Below the pieces are notes generated by a model that had not been told where the DNA came from, searched no databases, and was given only the letters and a program-made list of their open reading frames with translations. The position numbers and the translations under genes were made by a program. From Commensalibacter nepenthis (GTDB lineage: Bacteria; Pseudomonadota; Alphaproteobacteria; Acetobacterales; Acetobacteraceae): 64,000 bases of DNA. The stretch lies in contig NZ_JASBAN010000001.1 in NCBI RefSeq assembly GCF_029953305.1, positions 1,008,501 to 1,072,500 on the forward strand. The letters are read 5' to 3'. How positions within the stretch are numbered: the stretch's first letter is position 1; the number at the start of each line of letters is the position of its first letter. This document shows, piece after piece, positions 18,856 through 27,477 of this stretch.

Positions 18856-19074
18856 CTGTCTATATTTAAATATGATTCTGCTAGACTATTATTTGCAACA
18901 TTATTCGTAATGTTCTTTATTTTCTTATTACAGCAAGACTATTTCAATCAAAATCGTATTAATTTAAAATTCTATAAAAACGGTCACATACTCTATACAA
19001 ATCCAGATAGCAGAGGCGCCTTGACCCATGATGTACAACAACTTTATCTTCAGGATCAGGCCATTTTGAAATAA
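18856..19074 (+). CDS. Possible small single-pass membrane protein with no standard start codon
   Basis: A plus-strand frame that is open from about 18770 translates into a convincing small protein: a basic cytoplasmic stretch, a membrane segment RLLFATLFVMFFIFLL, then a polar domain ending LYLQDQAILK. There is no ATG, GTG or TTG before the membrane segment. A CTG at 18856 gives 72 residues; the first ATG (18910) cuts the membrane helix. Its 3' end overlaps the convergent cobC by 19 bp. It is either a gene with a CTG start or one that has lost its start. Not recognised. Confidence 0.4.
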   Translation: MSIFKYDSARLLFATLFVMFFIFLLQQDYFNQNRINLKFYKNGHILYTNPDSRGALTHDVQQLYLQDQAILK

Positions 19075-20060
19075 CTTTTGACCGTTTTTTCAACCCTATC
19101 CCATTGTTGATAATGGGACAAACCAAAACGCAACCAATGTGTATTATATTCAAATTTACGCACCCAAATCCCTTTATTAGCCAAATATTCCCATAATGCT
19201 TGTGAGTTTGCATATTCAATTAATCTAAATAAATGGTTACCACCAATCACTTTACATTGGTGAGTTATAAATAGTTGATCTAACTGTTGTATTTGTTTGG
19301 ATAATTGTTGTTGAGATTGTAAAAACCAAAATCGATCTTGCAAAGCTTGTAATCCGATTTGTAAAGCGCCTCCACTGACTGCCCAAGGTCCCAACATGTA
19401 TCGAATTTTTTCTACACGATCAGGATTAGACAATAAAAATCCCAAACGAACCCCCGCCAGCCCGTATGTTTTTCCAAAAGAACGTAAAATCATTAACGCA
19501 GGATGGGGTAAAAGACTGCCTGCTCCTTGTCCTTCAAAATCCATAAAGGCTTCATCTAGAATCAGATAATTATTATACTGTGCCCAATAATTTGCAATCT
19601 CTAGGATCCGTTGGGTCGAAAATAAACGACCATCAGGGTTATTAGGGTTACAAATGACTCCTACCACTTGTTCTTGTGACGCAAACCGCATCAATTCTTC
19701 TAAAGAATAGACTTGATGCACGATCACCCCCGCTTGCTGCCAAGAGTGAATATGTTCCATATAAGTGGGACATAAAACACAAACTTGTTTTGATTTAAAA
19801 ATATAAGGCAGTAAAGAAATCAACACTTGCGTGCCAGGTGCCGCAACTACATAGCGTTCATTTCTAGCCCCATAAGACTTGGCTGCAACGCTTCTTAACT
19901 GGTGTTCGTCATGGATACTCGGTAACTCTGTCCAGCGTTCCATCGATATTGGCGTAAATGGATAAGCATAAGGATTAATCCCCGTTGAGAGATCAACCCA
20001 AGGAGATACAGCATCAGGAAATTGTTGTTTGGCTTCTTGCAACTGCCCCCCATGAATCAT
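19056..20060 (-). CDS. cobC: L-threonine-phosphate decarboxylase-like PLP enzyme of cobalamin synthesis
   Basis: Aminotransferase-fold PLP enzyme that supplies (R)-1-amino-2-propanol phosphate, the linker of the cobalamin lower loop. It starts MIHGGQL, typical of CobC/CobD. Also seen are CNPNNPDG, the PLP-lysine segment RSFGKTYGLAGVRLGF, and LRFGL near the C-terminus. The ATG at 20060 is chosen because AGGTGAG lies about 10 nt upstream; a GTG at 20102 would add 14 residues. It is divergent from cobD 80 bp away, so the two linker-attachment genes share a promoter region. Confidence 0.9.
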   Translation of the reverse strand: MIHGGQLQEAKQQFPDAVSPWVDLSTGINPYAYPFTPISMERWTELPSIHDEHQLRSVAAKSYGARNERYVVAAPGTQVLISLLPYIFKSKQVCVLCPTYMEHIHSWQQAGVIVHQVYSLEELMRFASQEQVVGVICNPNNPDGRLFSTQRILEIANYWAQYNNYLILDEAFMDFEGQGAGSLLPHPALMILRSFGKTYGLAGVRLGFLLSNPDRVEKIRYMLGPWAVSGGALQIGLQALQDRFWFLQSQQQLSKQIQQLDQLFITHQCKVIGGNHLFRLIEYANSQALWEYLANKGIWVRKFEYNTHWLRFGLSHYQQWDRVEKTVKSYFKMA

Positions 20061-20139
20061 TATGCTTTGCTCACCTTTTTTATAAAAACCTGATATAGTC
20101 ACATGATTACCCCTTTTACGTGATGGTTTATCAGATCTA

Positions 20140-21159
20140 ATGAAAAAAAACTTTATTTATTGTATCCAAATATTTCTTTTACGCCATTTAAAAATAATGG
20201 CGATTGCTATTTTCATTGATGCAGTATGGGGTGATCCTAAATCAATTTATAATAAAATTCCTCATCCTATTGTTTGGATTGGTAATCTTATCGGATTCTT
20301 TGATAAAAAATTAAACCATCCTCACCATACACCTCGACAACAAAAAAGAAATGGTTTCATTACCCTTGGCTTGACCATTGCCACTTCAAGCATTTTTGGT
20401 TTTTTTCTACAAAAAATTCTATTTAAATATTTACCCAAACCCATTGCATATCTTACCTCTGGAATAATCGGGAGCATATTTATTGCCAGACACTCTTTAT
20501 ACGAGCATGTTCAAAACGTAGCAGATGCATTAAACTATCCTGACATAAACATTGCCCGCCACACAGTTAGCCAAATTGTTGGTAGGAATACAGAACAATT
20601 AGACCAATCAGGAATTGCCAGAGCTGCGATCGAAAGTCTTGCCGAAAATTTCTCGGACGGTGTAACTGCGCCTATATTCTGGGGATGTATTGGTGGTTTA
20701 CCAGGAATTATTGCCTATAAAGCCATTAATACAGCTGATAGCATGATTGGTCATAAAACCGAAAAATATTTATTTTTTGGGTATGCCGCCGCCAAAACGG
20801 ATGATTATGTGAATTTTCCAGCATCTAGGCTTTCTGCATTATGGATTGTTTTAGCAGCTAGCAAAAACCCAATAGCTGATTTCCAATATGTTGCTAAAGA
20901 GGCGAAAAAACATAACTCACCCAATGCTGGTTGGCCAGAAGCAGCGATGGCAAACTGTTTATCGATTTATTTAGCAGGTCCACGCCAATATCATAATGAC
21001 ATGATTAATACCCCTTGGATAGGCAAAGGAGAGAAAAAAATAAGTAAAAGTAATATAACAAATGCATTAAAAATATTTTCTTTGTCCTGTAATTTATATT
21101 ATTTACTCATTTTATTATCTGTCTATATATTAAATAAAAGTAAAAATGATAAAAATTAA
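20140..21159 (+). CDS. cobD: Adenosylcobinamide-phosphate synthase (CbiB/CobD)
   Basis: Integral membrane enzyme that joins the aminopropanol (phosphate) linker to adenosylcobyric acid. The 339-residue protein shows the CbiB signature: IDAVWGDPKSIYNKIPHPIVW near residue 27, ESLAENFSDGVTAPIFW near 165, and NTADSMIGHK with FGYAAAKTDD. Several hydrophobic segments are present, including one at each end. It lies divergent to cobC, whose product makes the substrate. An AT-rich 3' region with a candidate small RNA follows. Confidence 0.94.
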   Translation: MKKNFIYCIQIFLLRHLKIMAIAIFIDAVWGDPKSIYNKIPHPIVWIGNLIGFFDKKLNHPHHTPRQQKRNGFITLGLTIATSSIFGFFLQKILFKYLPKPIAYLTSGIIGSIFIARHSLYEHVQNVADALNYPDINIARHTVSQIVGRNTEQLDQSGIARAAIESLAENFSDGVTAPIFWGCIGGLPGIIAYKAINTADSMIGHKTEKYLFFGYAAAKTDDYVNFPASRLSALWIVLAASKNPIADFQYVAKEAKKHNSPNAGWPEAAMANCLSIYLAGPRQYHNDMINTPWIGKGEKKISKSNITNALKIFSLSCNLYYLLILLSVYILNKSKNDKN

Positions 21160-21244
21160 TTTTATTAAATAAGTAATTAATAAATAATTAATAAATATTA
21201 ATCATTTTTATTACAAAAATATAATTAATACTGTAAAATATTTA

Positions 21245-21273
21245 TTGACAAAATGCAAATAATAACTTTATTT
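21245..21273 (+). promoter_or_regulatory. Candidate sigma-70 promoter for a small RNA
   Basis: A perfect TTGACA (21245-21250) is followed after 16-17 nt by the weak -10-like TTTATT/TTATTT. It lies in non-coding AT-rich DNA upstream of a run of hairpins ending in a terminator. Confidence 0.35.
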
Positions 21274-21279
21274 ATTTTC

Positions 21280-21476
21280 TTTATCGAAAAATTCTTATTG
21301 CCAAAATACCTAAAATAGAGATATACATAAACAAGGTTGTCATTTACTGGTTTCACGACTAGTAATCACAACCCAAGACTGCTTAGAGATTACCATCTAT
21401 TTCCTTACTTAATCTCTTTATATTAACTACCTAACTACTTAACTTGACCTCTCTATTTATTTAGGGGGGTTTTTTT
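21280..21476 (+). ncRNA. Candidate small RNA downstream of cobD
   Basis: There is no reading frame here, but three ordered hairpins are visible. The first is GGTTGT (21335-21340) with ACAACC (21368-21373), plus inner TTACT/AGTAA. The second is GAGATTA (21386-21392) with TAATCTC (21410-21416). The last is a CCTCTCT/AGGGGGG stem (21448-21454 with 21463-21469) followed by seven T. A TTGACA box lies upstream. It may be an independent sRNA or the structured 3' end of the cobD mRNA. No known family is recognised. Confidence 0.35.
21448..21476 (+). terminator. Intrinsic terminator facing plus
   Basis: A 7-bp G-rich stem with several G-T pairs is followed by T7, directly next to the cobQ stop codon of the opposite strand. 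Confidence 0.6.
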
Positions 21477-21477
21477 A

Positions 21478-22935
21478 TCAAATATAGTGCAATAAAGTTT
21501 CTATATCTAAATTCTGTTCGATATGCTGCGCCCACTGATCTAAATTGGCTTCAATCTGTAAAGAAAAATCAAAACTTTGAGCCCTGACACCAAAATAATT
21601 CAACAAAGCCCGACGTGCTTCATTATGATGAAAAATTCCGTGTAAGTAAGTTCCTAAAACCCGACCATCGTTTGAAATAACGCCATCAGCTCTTTCTTGC
21701 TCTAATTTGATCAAAGGACTATATGCATGATGATGGATTGTTGCTCCTAAATGCATTTCATATCCCGAACATTCTATATTTTCGATACAAAGCTGCCCGA
21801 CAACGTTGTTCAGTTTTTTAGAGGTTTCTAGGATAGTTGATATATTCACCAAATCTAGTCCTTTGATCTGTGATATATCCCCCTCTATACCATGTGGATC
21901 TGTAATCTCTGTGCCTAGCATTTGGTAGCCACCGCAAATCCCCATCACATACCCGCCTTGCCTTACATGGGCTTTGATATCAATATCCCATCCTGTTTCA
22001 TACAAGACTTGTAAATCTGTAATCGTTGTTTTAGAGCCGGGAATAATAATAACATCTGAATTTTGGGGAATAACATCTCCTACTTTTATAAAATTCAATT
22101 GCACATTTTTTTCATACTTCAACGGATCAAAATCATCAAAATTCGCAATCGTAGGTAAAAGCAAAATGGAAATAACGAGCATCCCCTGTGAATGTTGATA
22201 AATGACTGATTTTAAATCCGCAGCATCCTCGGCTGGCAATTGGCTTAGTCGTGGGAAACAAGGAAGTAATCCGATATTGCTCCATTGCGTTTGTTGGCTA
22301 ATCCAGTTCATTGCTTCTGTAAATAAAGAAGGATCGCCTCGCATTTTATTAACAATAAAACCTTTAATAAGTGATAAATCCTCTTGTGATAAAACAGCAT
22401 GAGTCCCAATGAGGCTAGCAATAACGCCTCCCCGATCAATATCCCCAATCAAAAATACAGGCGCCTTAACTGCTTGAGCAAAGCCCATATTGGCAATGTC
22501 ATGCTCCCGCAAATTAATCTCTGATGCAGACCCTGCCCCTTCGATTAAGACAATATCTGCTTGCTTGGATAAAATCTCAAAACTTTCCAACACATAAGGC
22601 ATTAGTTGCGGTTTAATCTCTTGATATTCCCTAGCTTTTGCTTGCCCCCATATTTTCCCTTGTACAATAATCTGAGAGCCAACCTGACTTTGAGGCTTTA
22701 AAAGAACAGGGTTCATATGAACACTCGGTTCTACACCACAAGCCAATGCCTGTAATGCTTGCGCACGTCCTATCTCTCCACCCTCTTTGGTAACAGCTGC
22801 ATTATTAGACATATTTTGAGGTTTAAATGGTAATACTTTGAATCCTCTGTGCCTTAATGTTCTGGCAATTCCAGCAACCAATACCGATTTCCCAACACTA
22901 GAACCCGTTCCTTGGAACATCAAGGCACGTGCCAT
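21478..22935 (-). CDS. cobQ: Cobyric acid synthase
   Basis: ATP- and glutamine-dependent amidation of adenosylcobyrinic a,c-diamide side chains b, d, e and g. In the 485-residue protein the N-terminal dethiobiotin-synthetase-like P-loop GTGSSVGKSVL starts near residue 10. The C-terminal triad-type glutamine amidotransferase has the cysteine in GICGGYQMLG near 333. Last gene of the cobP-cobO-cobQ operon; its ATG overlaps the cobO stop by 1 nt (TAATG). Confidence 0.96.
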   Translation of the reverse strand: MARALMFQGTGSSVGKSVLVAGIARTLRHRGFKVLPFKPQNMSNNAAVTKEGGEIGRAQALQALACGVEPSVHMNPVLLKPQSQVGSQIIVQGKIWGQAKAREYQEIKPQLMPYVLESFEILSKQADIVLIEGAGSASEINLREHDIANMGFAQAVKAPVFLIGDIDRGGVIASLIGTHAVLSQEDLSLIKGFIVNKMRGDPSLFTEAMNWISQQTQWSNIGLLPCFPRLSQLPAEDAADLKSVIYQHSQGMLVISILLLPTIANFDDFDPLKYEKNVQLNFIKVGDVIPQNSDVIIIPGSKTTITDLQVLYETGWDIDIKAHVRQGGYVMGICGGYQMLGTEITDPHGIEGDISQIKGLDLVNISTILETSKKLNNVVGQLCIENIECSGYEMHLGATIHHHAYSPLIKLEQERADGVISNDGRVLGTYLHGIFHHNEARRALLNYFGVRAQSFDFSLQIEANLDQWAQHIEQNLDIETLLHYI

Positions 22936-23543
22936 TAGAATTCAACCCCTTTTTGTGCTTTTACCCCAGCTTCGAAATGATGCTTTATTAAATTCATTTC
23001 TGTTACTAAGTCCGCAGCGTCAATCAATTCTTTCTTAGCATTACGCCCAGTAATCACCACGTGCTGCATTGCTGGTCTGTTACGTAATCCATCAAGCACA
23101 GTTTCCATCGCAATATAATCATACCGCAATGCAATATTCAGTTCATCCAACACCACCAACGCAATACTTTCATCTTGTAAAAGCTTCAAAGCTACATCCC
23201 AAGCTTTGGCACAAGAGGCAATATCTTTTTGTTTATCTTGAGTATCCCAAGTAAAGCCTTCACCTAATGTATGCCACTCTAGTAAATCAGGAAAATGGTC
23301 CGCCATTTTTCGTTCGCCTGTTTGCCATTCTGGTGCTTTAATAAATTGGACAACCGCACATTTACGACCATACCCTAAGTTCCTGAAAACCAATCCAAAA
23401 GCAGCTGTAGATTTTCCTTTACCCGAGCCTGTATGCACCATCACCAACCCTTTGGTTTCTGTTTTAGAAGATACAAGCTCTGTTTGCAGCTCTTTTCTTT
23501 TCTGCATTTTCTTTTTATGCAACTCAGCATCATAATCTGTCAT
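22935..23543 (-). CDS. cobO: Cob(I)yrinic acid a,c-diamide adenosyltransferase
   Basis: Transfers the 5'-deoxyadenosyl group of ATP to Co(I) corrinoids (CobA/CobO/BtuR family). The 202-residue protein has the P-loop HTGSGKGKSTAAFG near residues 37-50, WHTLGEGFTWDTQD and VLDELNIALRYDY. It is encoded 12 nt after cobP with coupled translation into cobQ, consistent with adenosylation just before cobyric acid formation. Confidence 0.95.
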   Translation of the reverse strand: MTDYDAELHKKKMQKRKELQTELVSSKTETKGLVMVHTGSGKGKSTAAFGLVFRNLGYGRKCAVVQFIKAPEWQTGERKMADHFPDLLEWHTLGEGFTWDTQDKQKDIASCAKAWDVALKLLQDESIALVVLDELNIALRYDYIAMETVLDGLRNRPAMQHVVITGRNAKKELIDAADLVTEMNLIKHHFEAGVKAQKGVEF

Positions 23544-23555
23544 TTTTTCCCATCC

Positions 23556-24056
23556 TTAAGATTTCATTATAATTGGGTAACCAGCCACCATAAATATAAA
23601 CTGATCGGCTATTTGAGCAATTTGTTGATGTAATATACCAGCATAATTACGAAACGCCCTCGACATTGAATCAGCAGGCACAATTCCTTGTCCAACTTCA
23701 TTACTGACAATCAAAATATCCCCACCGTAAGATTGCAGCGCATCGATAAATTGTTTGGTTTCTTGTTCAATGTCTCTATTATCCATCATCAAATTAGTTA
23801 ACCACAACGTTAAACAATCAATTAAAATAGGTGTGTTTTTCGACTGTTTTAAATAATTTGCTATTTGAATGGGCTCTTCAACAGTGACCCACCCCAGCCC
23901 TCTACGCTCTTGATGATGTTGTATCTTTTGTTTCATTTCATCATCCCAAGCTCTGCCCGTTGCTAAATATATCCAGGGTTGAACATATTGTGTCATTTGC
24001 ATTTCTGCATAGTGGCTTTTCCCCGATTTAGCACCGCCAAGAATAAAATGAATCAT
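23556..24056 (-). CDS. cobP: Adenosylcobinamide kinase / guanylyltransferase
   Basis: Bifunctional enzyme (CobU/CobP family) that phosphorylates adenosylcobinamide and adds GMP to give AdoCbi-GDP. It shows P-loop ILGGAKSGKSHYAE at the N-terminus, YLATGRAWDDEM, and NEVGQGIVP with a downstream FRNYAGILHQQIA. The ATG at 24056 is preferred to TTG at 24065. First gene of the cobP-cobO-cobQ operon. No riboswitch is visible upstream. Confidence 0.94.
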   Translation of the reverse strand: MIHFILGGAKSGKSHYAEMQMTQYVQPWIYLATGRAWDDEMKQKIQHHQERRGLGWVTVEEPIQIANYLKQSKNTPILIDCLTLWLTNLMMDNRDIEQETKQFIDALQSYGGDILIVSNEVGQGIVPADSMSRAFRNYAGILHQQIAQIADQFIFMVAGYPIIMKS

Positions 24057-24172
24057 CACATTCAACTTACTGTTTAATTAAATTTTACAAAGAAGGTCAT
24101 AATATGCCTATAATTGACCAACATTCAATATGAACAATTTATTCCCTTTAATAGATTAAGGACAAATCTATA

Positions 24173-25105
24173 ATGAAACCTCATATTTTACAACTTGTTC
24201 CCATGAACAACTCTATCCAAGAACAAATCAATCAACAATTTACTAATCATATTCATATCGATGAATTACCCTCTGCTGATATTTTAAACAAAGCCGAAGC
24301 TATAATTACCAATGGTGTCATTGGTGCGCCGACTAAAATGTTGGATAAATTACCTAACTTAAAGCTCATTACGGTACATGGGGTTGGGTATGATAATGTC
24401 AACATAGAACTGATTAAACAAAGAAATATTAAACTAAGTATTGCAACCAATGCTCCAACACAAGACGTTGCAGACATGGCAATTGGTTTATTACTGGATG
24501 TAGCGCGTCAATTAACGTTGCGAGATCAGTTTATCCGTGCAGGGCGATGGGAAAGCGAACGTTGTGCTTATCAAGGGACTTCTGTTTCCAACAAAAAGAT
24601 CGGCATTATGGGAATGGGGCCGATTGGCAGAGCTATTGCACAACGAATTGCTGCATTCGATAACGAAGTTTCCTATACGGCACGTCATCAGCACACAGAT
24701 GTACAATGGAATTTTGTGCCATCTTTACTAGACTTAGCTAAACAATCAGATATCTTTATTATCGCAGCCAGCGGTGGGGATAACTCTCGTAAAGCAGTCA
24801 ATAAAGAAATTATCGAAGCCATTGGGGAGCGAGGATTTTTAATCAATATTGGTCGTGGTGTCACTGTTGATGAAGAGGCACTGATCCAAGCTTTACAAAA
24901 CAAAAAAATAGCGGGTGCTGGACTGGATGTGTTTGCCAATGAACCCCATGTCCCACAAGCATTAAAAGACTTGCCCAATGTTATCATGGCGCCACATTCC
25001 GCAGGGGCAACTTATGAAACATCCAAGAAAATTGCAGAAAAAATATTAAATTCATTGGAATTATTCTTTGCTGGGAAACCATTACCTGATGAAGTAAAAT
25101 TATAA
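24173..25105 (+). CDS. D-isomer-specific 2-hydroxyacid dehydrogenase
   Basis: NAD(P)H-dependent reductase, most like glyoxylate/hydroxypyruvate reductases. The 310-residue protein has the Rossmann motif GMGPIGRAIA near residue 147, the substrate-binding/catalytic Arg region INIGRGVTVDEEAL near 227, and the catalytic-His segment MAPHSAGATYE near 277. It stands alone between cob operons and ends at a terminator. The exact substrate is uncertain. Confidence 0.88.
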   Translation: MKPHILQLVPMNNSIQEQINQQFTNHIHIDELPSADILNKAEAIITNGVIGAPTKMLDKLPNLKLITVHGVGYDNVNIELIKQRNIKLSIATNAPTQDVADMAIGLLLDVARQLTLRDQFIRAGRWESERCAYQGTSVSNKKIGIMGMGPIGRAIAQRIAAFDNEVSYTARHQHTDVQWNFVPSLLDLAKQSDIFIIAASGGDNSRKAVNKEIIEAIGERGFLINIGRGVTVDEEALIQALQNKKIAGAGLDVFANEPHVPQALKDLPNVIMAPHSAGATYETSKKIAEKILNSLELFFAGKPLPDEVKL

Positions 25106-25145
25106 TTAAATTGTAATACTCAGTATAAAGATTTAATATTTTTAT

Positions 25146-25174
25146 AAAGCCATCTAAACTTACAGGTGGCTTTT
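25146..25174 (+). terminator. Intrinsic terminator after the 2-hydroxyacid dehydrogenase
   Basis: AAAGCCATCT (25146-25155) pairs, with one G-T, with AGGTGGCTTT (25164-25173), followed by T residues. Confidence 0.75.
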
Positions 25175-25304
25175 ATTCTATGACCCTTTCTTCAAAAACA
25201 ATCGGATCAACATAAACTTTAAATACTGCCTCAAGCAGGCTCTATCCTTTTAATACGAAAAGCAAAATTAGTATAAAAAATACCTGAATAATTTTTAAGA
25301 GACA

Positions 25305-25612
25305 TTAATATTGATCTTGAAACCCTTGACTTGTTGGATATTGAGTAAAAAAATAAATTTGATTATCTTGAGGAATAGACAGATTAAATATTCTCATTTG
25401 GCTATCTTTTAAAACCAAATCATATCCTATGTAAATTTTTGCCTCTACTTCACCAAGCAACGTAAATGCCATATCTGCGACAATACTATTTATTCAACAA
25501 TGAACACTATAAGTTCCTCAGGAAAAGAATATTCTAAAAAATCTGCACGAAAATAATATTGAATATCACCTTCTTTTTGATAGTTAATTTTAGCATATAC
25601 TTTTTGTGTAGT
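25305..25612 (-). pseudogene. Frameshifted remnant of a protein gene
   Basis: The minus strand reads TTQKVYAKINYQKEGDIQYY and on to ELIVFIVE before a stop near 25490. Shifting frame at 25488-25497 continues smoothly as NSIVADMAFTLLGEVEAKIY and runs to GFQDQY at the stop 25305-25307. About 100 codons survive without a start codon. It sits just downstream of an exported hypothetical protein on the same strand and may have been a sister gene. The family is unknown. Confidence 0.55.
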
Positions 25613-25630
25613 TAAAAAATATATAATCTA

Positions 25631-26020
25631 TCATAATCCATTCTTCTCTTTACGGCATTGGTCAAAACCACCTGCATATTTCTGATTAAATGATAATTTT
25701 ATAGGATGCTCATTTAAATCTGCTGAATTATTCCATAGAATATGGTTAGTCACGTCATATTTAATCCAACCAATAGAAACAAAACTAGAATTATCTGGTT
25801 GTGGTATGACATCATAAACCACTTGTGCAGTAATCATATTGGGTTGATCGTCATCAATCAGTAAATTGATCTTATTGTTTGTAACGTCACGCACAGGAAA
25901 ATTACTGTTGCGAACCATCTCTGTTAAATACCCATAACAACGAGCGGATTCTTTTGCTGTGGCTGTTGTCGTTAATAATAATGTTACTATTCCTGTTACC
26001 AATATTCGTTGATAAATCAT
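25631..26020 (-). CDS. Small exported protein, function unknown
   Basis: About 129 residues from the ATG at 26020 (a TTG at 26038 would add six). The signal peptide ILVTGIVTLLLTTTATA is followed by a mature domain with two cysteines (ARCYGYL near the start and FDQCRKEK near the end) that could form a disulfide. The frameshifted remnant at 25305-25612 lies directly downstream on the same strand. Not recognised. Confidence 0.6.
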   Translation of the reverse strand: MIYQRILVTGIVTLLLTTTATAKESARCYGYLTEMVRNSNFPVRDVTNNKINLLIDDDQPNMITAQVVYDVIPQPDNSSFVSIGWIKYDVTNHILWNNSADLNEHPIKLSFNQKYAGGFDQCRKEKNGL

Positions 26021-26119
26021 CACCTTACCCTTCACCAAAAACCTTCTTTTCGATATATCACACCCTTTAAAAATTATAAAATCAATATAGTCTTTTCAAG
26101 CAATTGAGGTTATAACAGC

Positions 26120-26290
26120 TCCCTTGATGGTTCCGTTGGAATAATAGGGAATATAGTGTAAATCTATAGCTGCCCCCGCAACTGTTAATAGTTGGTTATT
26201 TCTATATCTCACTGGAATATATATTCTGGGAAGGGTGAAATAATGTGTATACTATGAAGTCAGGAAACCTGCCATCATCATTCGTCAACG
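26120..26290 (+). promoter_or_regulatory. Cobalamin (B12) riboswitch
   Basis: Conserved elements occur in order: GGTTCC near 26129, the GCTGCCCCCGCAACTGT segment at 26169-26185, CTGGGAAGG near 26226, and the B12 box AAGTCAGGAAACCTGCC at 26257-26273. It lies upstream of the Ni/Co transporter on the same strand, about 120 nt before the start codon. A U-rich tract (26345-26356) follows in the expression platform. High adenosylcobalamin is expected to switch the transporter off. I could not settle whether control acts on transcription or translation. Confidence 0.92.
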
Positions 26291-26391
26291 TGAAAACATT
26301 GGGCGGGGTGCCTCGATGCGATAAAAAAGATGCCATTGTTGCCTCTTTTTTCTTTTCATAATGACATGAACATTACCGTAAGGCACTATTC

Positions 26392-27426
26392 ATGTTTACC
26401 GCTATTAAACAACTTTTTGATGAGAGCTCACCTAATTTAAAAGCACGCATCATTACCATTTATGTCATCTTGGCCATTATTAATATTGGGGCTTGGGTGT
26501 GGGCATTTATTGCCTTTTATGATAAACCCACATTACTTGGGGTATCCTTAGTGATTTATGGCCTTGGATTACGCCATGCTGTGGATGCAGACCATATTGC
26601 TGCCATTGATAACGTTACCCGTAAACTTATGCAAATGAACCAACGTCCTGTAACTGTTGGTTTTTTCTTTGCTATGGGACATTCAACTGTTGTCTTTATC
26701 GCTGCCACTTTAGTCGCAATTGCTGCAAACACATTAAATAGCTTTGGAAAATTTCAAAGTGTTTCTGGTATTATTGGAACATTAGTCTCTTCAACTTTTT
26801 TACTGGCTATTGCTATTATGAATATATTCATATTCATATCGATCTACAAAACATATAAAAGAGTTAAAGCTGGTGGTAAATATGCAGAAGAAGACTTAGA
26901 TATTTTATTAAATAACCGAGGCTTTTTATCACGCTTGTTCCGCCCGATGTTTAAATTAGTCACCAAAGGGTGGCACATGTTTCCTCTAGGATTCTTATTT
27001 GGACTAGGCTTTGACACCGCAACCGAAGTCTCTATGTTTGGGGTCTCTGCTGCTCAAGCTAGCCAAGGGGTGCCCATGACTTCTATTCTAGTTTTCCCTG
27101 TTCTCTTTGCGGCAGGAATGTCTTTGGTAGATACATCAGACGGCATCATGATGCTCAAAGCTTACGATTGGGCTTTTGTAAAACCTATGCGTAAATTATT
27201 TTATAATATGTCCATTACCCTTGTCTCAATCATTGTCGCCATTTTTATCGGCGGCATCGAAGCTCTGGCATTACTCGCAGATCAGCTCCAATTAACAGGT
27301 TTTTTTTGGGACGTTATCAGCGATTTAGGAAATAATTTTAATGATTTAGGTTATGCTATTATTGGATTATTTATCTTAGCTTGGTTGATTTCTTATGTCA
27401 TTTACAAAAAACAAAATATAGAATAA
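26392..27426 (+). CDS. High-affinity nickel/cobalt transporter (NiCoT/HoxN family)
   Basis: Inner-membrane permease of 344 residues with several hydrophobic segments. It carries the family signature GLRHAVDADHIAAIDN in the second transmembrane region (residues 59-74), FFAMGHSTVV near 97, and LGFLFGLGFDTATEV near 205. The B12 riboswitch upstream and the surrounding corrinoid genes indicate that cobalt for the corrin ring is the relevant substrate. It is convergent with cobJ. Confidence 0.93.
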   Translation: MFTAIKQLFDESSPNLKARIITIYVILAIINIGAWVWAFIAFYDKPTLLGVSLVIYGLGLRHAVDADHIAAIDNVTRKLMQMNQRPVTVGFFFAMGHSTVVFIAATLVAIAANTLNSFGKFQSVSGIIGTLVSSTFLLAIAIMNIFIFISIYKTYKRVKAGGKYAEEDLDILLNNRGFLSRLFRPMFKLVTKGWHMFPLGFLFGLGFDTATEVSMFGVSAAQASQGVPMTSILVFPVLFAAGMSLVDTSDGIMMLKAYDWAFVKPMRKLFYNMSITLVSIIVAIFIGGIEALALLADQLQLTGFFWDVISDLGNNFNDLGYAIIGLFILAWLISYVIYKKQNIE

Positions 27427-27477
27427 TCAATCAACACTTATACAGGATAAAGGCTACTTTACCCTGTATAAAATCAT

